Origin: Homarus americanus
Lineage: Eukaryota > Arthropoda > Malacostraca > Decapoda > Nephropidae
Length of the DNA stretch: 64,000 nucleotides
NCBI RefSeq assembly: GCF_018991925.1
Contig: NW_024735516.1
Coordinates: 1,345,501 to 1,409,500, forward strand
Reading direction: 5' to 3'
The first letter of the stretch is position 1. Every line of letters starts with the position of its first letter. A program made the translations under genes and the position numbers. Under the pieces are notes generated by a model. It worked only from the letters and a program-made list of their open reading frames with translations. It was not told the DNA's origin and made no database searches. Of the stretch, positions 37,001-46,000 are shown in pieces.

Positions 37001-40000
37001 TAGCCAGTGCACCACTGTTATTGTTGAAATTTCGTCTTTTGATGTGGAAATTCGCGTTATTTGTATAACTATTTTGTTATACAAGTATACAATTGTAACA
37101 ATGAGTCGTCCAAAGCGAGTGAGAAAGCTAATAACCCTTGAAACTAAGAAAGAAATTGTAAAGAAACGTGAGAATGGAAGAAGCATTGCGAAACTTAGTG
37201 ATGAATATGGGATGGCTAAATCGACTATATGTACGATTTTGAAGAATAAAGAGGAGTTAAAAACTGTGCAAGTGGCTAAGGGAATCTTTAGACTTAGCAA
37301 AGCAAAGTGTAATGTGATTGAAGAGATGGAAAATTTACTCTTAGTGTGGATAAAGGAGAAAGAAATGGCAGGTGGTAACATTAGTGAAGCTATAATTTGT
37401 GAGAAGGCTAAACAATTGTTTGAGGACCTTAAAGCCAAGACTCCCAGTGGAAGTGATAGTGATGTGCCAGTGTTTAGGGGTACCTGCATGCTGAATAACA
37501 CTAAGGTAAGATAAAGTACCGTATTTTTTACATTTTCCACAGAATTTTTTCAGTGTTAAGTGGTTGTATTTGGGGGCCTGGAACGGATTAATCCTATAAC
37601 GAACGAATGCTATAACGAACGAGGTTCTGGAACCAATTACGTTCGTTATAGCATACCCCACTGTATAGGTGTTCACTTTTTACATTACAACTGCTCGGCG
37701 TCCAAGAAATGCGCAGTTTGTGGTGGCCCTCACTCCTCCGACTGGGAGTGTCCTAAGTGGAGGGAGGAGTGTATGGTGGCTAAGCTGCGATGCAAGAAAA
37801 AACTGAGCTACAAGGAGACTCTCCTTGTAGTGAAGATTGAAGAAAAGAAGAATCAAGACCCCAACAAGACCACAGAAAAGAAGCCAGAATCAAACAAGAC
37901 CGAAGAAAAGACAAAAAGGCCAGATTCAGTAACATTAAAAAGATCAGCGTTTTTAGACTTTTACGAGTATATACCAGAACGAGACCAAGAAGAAGAATGG
38001 AAATTGAAAAGCAAAAAGAACAAAAGAAAGAACTCCAAAGAAAACGGGGGGACAGTTTCGGCCGAAATAGCCAAAAGGCGAAGTGGCCAGTAATCCCCAA
38101 ACAAGCTAAAGTTCACTACAGCTACAATCAAGGTCTTATTTTCTTCAGTTTCTTATGTAGAATCTGTAGAACCATCGTCTTTCACGAAAACAATGTCGTC
38201 TTTTCTCCTCTTGTGTGTATTAATATTCTACGTATTATTAATGAATTGCATTGTTCATTTCACATATAAAAACATTAATTCAATCAAATACATATTCAGT
38301 AATAAACAGTAATGAATCTTTTGTACATATTCTTCAGATAAATGTCTGTTTCCTTGAGTGTGCACGTATACATTGGTGTTCCACTATCAGTCTCACTTTT
38401 TTCTTTAATATCAGTGGTTACTTCTACTGTACATTAAATAACATTAATTAAAACATACATATTTTTTACATTAATTTTACAACAACAACAACCAGGGTCT
38501 TATTTTCTTCAGTTTCAGGTGGATAACTGACATTATGGGTGTAAACACTGACAACAATGCCGTCTCTCATCCTCTTGTGTGTTTTATAATATTCTACGTA
38601 TTATTAATGAATTGTAGTGTTCATTTCGCATATACAGTATAAAGATTAATTCAATCAAATACATATTCAGTAATAAACAATAATGAATCTTTTGTACATA
38701 TTCTTAAGATAAATGACACTGTTTCCTTAAATGCGCATGTATATTTTGGTGTTCCCAATCCAACTCACTTTTTTTTTCTCTGCCATTAGTGGTTAGCTAC
38801 TTCTATTGTTCCATTTATTAATATTAAATAACATTACTAAAAACATATATATATTATTTTTTTTTACATAAATTTTACTACAGCTACAACCAGGGTCTTA
38901 TTTTCTTCATTTTCTTATGTAGAACCATCGTCCCGGACTCCCAGCTGTAAACACCAGCGAAAACAATGGCATCCCATCTCCTCTTGTGTGACCATGTTAT
39001 TATTCATTTATGTTGTATAGGGTGCATTCATAAACATTATTTAAAGAAATAGTTTACATTTTTCATTAATTTTATTGTTTTGGGGGGAAAGGAGGGTAAA
39101 AAGTCACACAAAAGATATGAAAAGGTCACACTTGGGAACGCATCTCATTATTATTGCTTTATTTTAATGGTAATTAATGATTCACGATACGATGATTCAC
39201 CTTACACTGCAATATTGGAGGACACATTACCGTCTTTATTCGAGGCTTTACTGTACTGTACCAGACTGTCATGAAAATAATTGTCAAAAACTATTATAGA
39301 AAACCAAGAAGACACACACAGCTTTTTAATGAACCTGTTGAAAGCAAAACAGAGACATATTCTGCCTGATTGGAGATTATTCTTGTTAGAATATGAAAAA
39401 AAAGAAAAAAAAATCCTTAGAGGGAAAGAAAACCTGTCATTAACATGGCAATTGGGGAAGTAAAATGTGAGATGTATGTTAAGATGCTTGTGTGGATCAT
39501 ACAAATTTTAAATGTGGAAAGGACTACCTACTGTATACGTATATAAAATTGATTGATATGTAACACGTTCTTTCATTTTAAAGTTGAACTGGTTCTGTAT
39601 TTCAGGATTTCATATGGAGCCCGGGCCTTGAATGAGGGAGGATTACAGTGCATCCCCAAACTGACTTTCCCTGGAGGATGTCTTGTAGGGTGTTCACCAG
39701 GTTTCATGAATGTGCCAAAGATTAAGGGAACACATAATGCCATGAAGAGTGCCATGGTTGCAGCTGAGAGCATATTTGATGCTCTTAGTGATGAGAAGAA
39801 TGCTGAAGCCACTTGTAAGTACAGCTCTTTTTATTATGTTTAATATCCTATGGGTCGTCACTTATTTTTCAACTGAAATAGACAGTACTTAAAAGTTCAG
39901 AACGACTTTTAACTCAGTACGACCAGGATCAAATCTTTACCTTGACCTCATAATATGGTTTTGTTTAATACGGTTTGTTTTAATCCTTTTCGTGATCCAA

Positions 40001-43000
40001 GTCAGGATTGAGGCCTTATCTAGACCAGTGCCCAAACCCTCTAAGAGTCCTGAATTTTTGTTCCAATATTTAAAATTTTTGTGCAGTGTATGTTCTGCTC
40101 CTGGGCTTACTGGTGCCTGCTCCAGCTGCTCAGAGGCCTTAGTTATGCTTATGCCCCCAATGTGTCCACATCTCTGGTATTACCTTACACACCACACCCC
40201 CACCAGCACAAAGCAGTAAATAGCCTAATATCCTTAAAAATGTGTTTTATTATAATTATTGTCAACTCAACCCCTGGTCAACTCAACCTCTGATCAACTC
40301 ATTCACTGGTCAACTCAACCCCTGTAACCCAACCCTTGGTCAACACAACCTGTCAACTCAACCCCTGTCTACTCAATCCATGTCAATCCAATCCCTGTCA
40401 ACTCATCCCCCTGTCAATCAAACCCTTGTCAACTCAACCCCCTGTCAATTCAAAATCTCTATTTACTTATTTGGATCTAGAAAGTCTGTAAAGGTGGTGA
40501 AACTGGAATTAAAAAAAAGAAATGTGTTCTTATGACTTTTGGGGATTAGGAGGGGATCATAGGGGAGAGGGCAGCTCCAAAAAGGTTAAGAACCACTGGT
40601 CAAGATGTACAGTCCCCTTCACTAGTACATTTACAGGGGCTCATCAGGTTTTGTGCAGTGTGGCAGCCCTGTGTTTGTTTACATTCAACAGAAGGAAACT
40701 CACAATAGTAAACATACTATGGAGTCAAAGAAAACAGTATTAAGACAAATATCTCAATGTGATGATTTGTAGAGTGTTTGTTTGACAGCCCCTGTAAATG
40801 CACTAGTGAAGGGGACTTTACCTATTGGCTGAATAGCTCTTGAAGGAATCACTAAATCAATGTTTTAGTTTATTTCATAACCATGGACTGAATGAGCAGG
40901 TGGCTCTGTATAACATGTGCACTGAACCAAGTGACCAGTTCCCTGCCTGAGAACATACATAGACTCATGGAGAAATGGGACTTGCCAGGGATTGTTATAG
41001 CAGGTAAATTCACAGGTCAGTTGAATCTTCTCCATGGCCATGGTTTAATCCTTGGCTTTAATCTTATTCTCACTAACATTAGAAAATGAGAGTGGAGGAA
41101 CAGCATGGGTTGTCTTACTTTCTTTACAAAAAATAAAAATTTAAAGGTAAAGAAGCAGGAAACCCAAAATATATATATATATGTATACCTGTACTTGAAA
41201 GGACAATAAAAACAAAACAAAGCATGAGAACAGCATTTTTTTAAGGGAAGTAAAACTGCCATTTTAAAATGTGCTGCCGTGTAATTGTAATAAATTCCTC
41301 CTAACAGCAGTCAGCATCACCTACTTTCATATAATTAAATGAAAGTCAACTTGTTCTTGTTTTGTTTTATTCAGCTTTCAGATATAAGGAAAATATTCAT
41401 CTGTTTACTTAAGTTGAACACTATTAACAGGGATTGAGCCAGCCACTTACGAGGAGAGAATAAAAGAGTCTTGGGTGTGGAAGGAACTGCACTCTGTTCG
41501 TAACGTTCGCCCGTCCTTCCACAATCCCCTTGGCTTATTTGGTGGTCTACTCTATACTGGTCTCTTCTACATCCTAGGACGAGGGAAGGAACCTTGGACA
41601 TTGAAACATGGAGGTGAATATTAAAATACTTTTTATTAATTAGTAGTGATCATAGCTGTTCTGGATACTTTAAATTAGATATGCCAGTAAGTCATTATTT
41701 CTCAGTCTAAAAGTACACTGTACTATGTTACCAAAACAAGGGTAACCCATAGATATATACAAGGCAATTAGTATCTTTATAAGGGATATGCTGTCATTAT
41801 GAACAACTGTGCATCACCTGTAATTATTATGGATACTCATGAGATACTTGGGGTCAGTATGAACAATAATGAGTCACTTGACATTATAATGAGCACCATT
41901 CAGTTATTGGAGCAATTATGATCATATGCAAGTTACCCTGGGTCATGAGAACATGTGAGGTACCTGTCAATAGAGCAGAACATGTGAGGTACCTGTCAAT
42001 AGAGCAGAACATGTGAGGTACCTGTCAATAGAGCAGAACATGTGAGGTACCTGTCAGTAGAGCAGAACATGTGAGGTACCTGTCAATAGAGCAGAACATG
42101 TGAGGTACCTGTCAATAGAGCAGAACATGTGAGGTACCTGTCAGTAGAGCAGAACATGTGAGGTACCTGTCAATAGAGCAGAACATGTGAGGTGTGAGGT
42201 TCCTGTCAGTAGAGCAGAACATGTGAGGTACCTGTCAATAGAGCAGAACATGTGAGGTACCTGTCAATAGAGCAGAACATGAGAGGTACCTGTCAGTAGA
42301 GCAGAACATGTGAGGTACCTGTGAGTACCTGTCAGTAGAGCAGAACATGTGAGGTACCTGTCAGTAGAACAGAACATGTGAGGTACCTGTCAGTAGAGCA
42401 GAACATGACCTGTCAGTAGAACAGAACATGTGAGGTACCTGTCAATAGAGCAGAACATGTGAGGTACCTGTCAATAGAGCAGAACATGTGAGGTACCTGT
42501 CAATAGAGCAGAACATGTGAGGTACCTGTCAGTAGAGCAGAACATGTGAGGTACCTGTCAATAGAGCAGAACATGTGAGGTACCTGTCAATAGAGCAGAA
42601 CATGTGAGGTACCTGTCAGTAGAGCAGAACATGTGAGGTACCTGTCAATAGAGCAGAACATGTGAGGTACCTGTCAATAGAGCACACGATACCTAGCATC
42701 ATTATGAATACATATGAAGATCATGATCAAATGTGAGACTCCTGAGGTCACTCTGAACACTTGTGATACACCTACAGTCATTATGAATACATACTGTACA
42801 TGAGTCACCTGACATCATTGTTAGAATGCCAGAAATCATCACAAGTAACTGTGACACATCTGAAATCTCTTGCAACATTGTCGGTATTCTTGAAATATGC
42901 AGCATCATAAATTATGAAAACTTGTCAGACACCCATGCTTTAATAAGCACCTGGGTCACTATGAAGATCTAAAATGCCGTGTTTATTTACATAAGAAGCC

Positions 43001-46000
43001 ATAAAAGTTGTGGAAATATAATTTCAATGTTCTAAATTGACCTGGACAAAGAAAATATAAAATGAATATCACTTCAGTGTTCTAATGTGAATTATAAATA
43101 AAAAAAATATAATATAAACTATAAAATAAGAAAAATTATAAGTAGTTAGAGCATTATTTATGTGGGTGGTGTGTAGCCTGGGAGAGAGTGTGGCAGAAGA
43201 GGGAGGGAGGACTGACAACTCATCACCTCCTGCTCGGCAGCTCGCGATTACTTTATACCAACGGTATGCAATTCGGCATAATTCCCATATTATTTAGTAT
43301 CATTTGATACCGGGTTAATAAAATTTTATCGAAAAATGATTAATTTTCGCCCCCAAAATCTCACACTCAATCTCAGATGAGCTATTGAACCGTAGTATAT
43401 TCTCAATCTCTTGTTTACAGAGCGGTAACAGCTGATTGGTCCCACTGACCCGCTCTCACTAATAATGTTGCCAGCACTCACTATCTTTCAAGCACCATTG
43501 TTGTCATTGCTCCAGAGGGTTGGCTTACCACAGGATCTGTCTTGAGCACTTATAAATAATATTGTCACATATTTATCAGAACCTAATAAGTATTATTGTA
43601 GTGCATAATGTGTCTTCATATGCCTGGTTTATTCACTGATCAGTTGACTAAGTGCAAAAGTAGCCAAATCGAGCCATCATGTATCAATTGATTTTAAAGT
43701 AGAAATTAGAAATTAAAATGTTATAAGAATGGTTTACTAGTGCTCTCACCGCTCGTCTCGTCACCCCATCTCTCACCTCACCCCTCGCCTCATCACCTCA
43801 TCCCTTGCATCATCACCCCATCCCTCGCCTCATCACCCCATCCCTCGCCTCATCACCTCACCCCTTGCCTCATCACCTCACCCCTCGCATCATCACCTCA
43901 ACTCGCAGTATTACATTTAATTACTTTATTATTACTGTATGTACATTGAGAAAATATTTTTGTTTGAACAATAATTACAAATAGATTATTTTATGTGGCA
44001 GCCAAGGCATGGTGCAAAAGCTGAACAGAAAATGAATGAATACGGTAATTGAGCAAAAAAATTGGAAATTGTCGAATAATGTCAAAATATTCCAAACTCG
44101 TTTTATTCGGATTTTTCATTTATTCGAGTGACCCAGAGCCCCTCTTTTGTCGAATTAATAAGGGTATACTGTGTTTTGTTTGTGTAGCACAGTCAGAGCC
44201 TGCCCGTCTGGATGCTAGTAATAGTGTGTAACCTACAGATTGATAATGAGAAGGGATTGAACTGTTTATGTAATATAGTTACTTTTTTTTTACAATATCT
44301 GTGTGTTACTATATTTTTTTATGTACAGTAATATGTATGATGTTTAGTGATTATTAAAGCCATTTTGGAACACTTTATGGGTAATTTTTGGCCTCTGAAA
44401 CCAAACTAATTAATTATTTCCATTTAAATCAATTAAACTATAATTTGCAATTTGTTAGTTCATGATGTCTTTTGGTTCCTAACCATCGAATTATTTCAAC
44501 TCCACTACACTGAACAGCTGACAACCTCTTATGTTGATTGATTACTGGAGTGGAAATCTTAATTTTCATTAGAAATGCAAGGACTTGTAATATCTATTTT
44601 CTTACAGGAATTGATGCACAAAGTTTAAAGCCAGCAGATCAGTGCAAACCAATTTCCTATCCTAAACATGATGGAGAGATTAGTTTTGATCTACTGAGCT
44701 CAGTTGCATTGACTGGTACCAACCATGATCATGACCAACCTGCTCACCTGACCCTGAAGGATGATTCTGTGCCTGTGGAAAGGAATCATGGAATCTTTGA
44801 TGGACCAGAAGGTCGCTTTTGTCCTGCAGGTTAGTTTTGAGCATTCATTGTTACTCTTGTAAAGGAAAAGTGTACTGCATATTGTTGAGTTGTTTGGTTT
44901 ATGGGAAACAGTAAGTGAATTTGCTTGGTGTTAAGGAAAGTCAGGAAAATGGGAGGATGTGGGAAGAAGAATGTTAAGAAAGTGGGAGGAAGGAGAGAGC
45001 AGAAAGAGGAGGAGAGTTAGATTGGGTGATACTTTAATAGGGGAGAGAGAGAAAAGAATGAGGAGAAGGGTGAGAATGGAGGGGGAGGAAGATGAATAAA
45101 CTTGTTAGGGATGAATAAGGGTATCAGTACTCCTTTTTGCCTTTATTATTCACATCTCTTGCTCCTACTCATTTTCCTCTCTTTCAGTAGAAGACTTCTA
45201 TCTCCATTGTGACCTTGACTAAGTGTCAATTTCATTTAAGGTTGACTGATGATCAGGCTAATCCTCAGTGACAAATTTTGATGCTGACATTGGCACAGAT
45301 TGCCAAAATGTTTACACAGTTCACACTGACCGTTAATGTGTGGCCTTCTCACTTCAACACTTTCTTTTTATTTTATATTCTACAATGTGTCATAAGTTGC
45401 TCAGTTGCAAGTCATAAATGGCTGCCTTTATTGACGACAAGAGGACCTTCCTTCTGTATGAAAGGAAGAATGTATGTAGTAGGTGTTAGAAGTGTGATGT
45501 TGTATGGCAGTTAAAGAGGTTGACATAAGTAGACTTGAACGAGCTGAAATGAGAATGGCGAGGTGTATGTGTAATGTGACACTGAAAGACAGGAAACCCT
45601 CTTCAGAGCTAAGAGGGTGGCTGGGAATAGAGAGTACTATATTGAAGTTCTGAATAGAGGCGGGGTGAGATGGTTTGGGCAGGAGAATGGATGAGACCGA
45701 TTGGGTCAAGTCTATTTGTTGAGAGGAGGAGAGCCAGGGGAAGGCCAAAATTGACATGGGGAGAGGTAGAAAATAACAGTTAAGCACCTGAAGAAAAACT
45801 GCAAGAGACCATGCAGCATGGAGAGATGCCATTGGGCAATTGTTAGCTAATCCATGGGAGCGTGGAAAATGGCTGTAAAATGTTGATGATGAATGTTTTG
45901 TCAGATACTAAGAATAAAGTGTGAATATTGCATACATATTTCAGACCACATATACTGTATGCTGACTTCAATATACTAACAAAACCTCACTAGTCAGTTA

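Larger units (their letters stand above)
35748..39258 (+). mobile_element. Outer Tigger-like transposon (3.5 kb) filling ETFDH intron 7
   Basis: The left end is CAGTACAGTAAAGCCTCTGA; the right end, read on the other strand, is CAGTACAGTAAAGCCTCGAA. Both are flanked by TA. The exact first base may be 35748 or 35753 because the CAGTA word is doubled. Inside are the start of a transposase (36087-36229), a ~380-bp tandem repeat, a complete second Tigger-like element (36799-37663) and a piece of a LINE ORF1. No full-length outer transposase remains. Confidence 0.85.

Noticed and set aside
36923..37540. 205-codon frame on the - strand
   Set aside because: It is antisense to the pogo transposase frame and has no recognisable domain.
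41950..42683. CRISPR-like array of regular repeats
   Set aside because: The 29-bp units are directly adjacent with no unique spacers, and the setting is an intron of an animal gene.
45428..45832. 134-codon frame on the - strand
   Set aside because: It is antisense to the LINE remnant in ETFDH intron 10.
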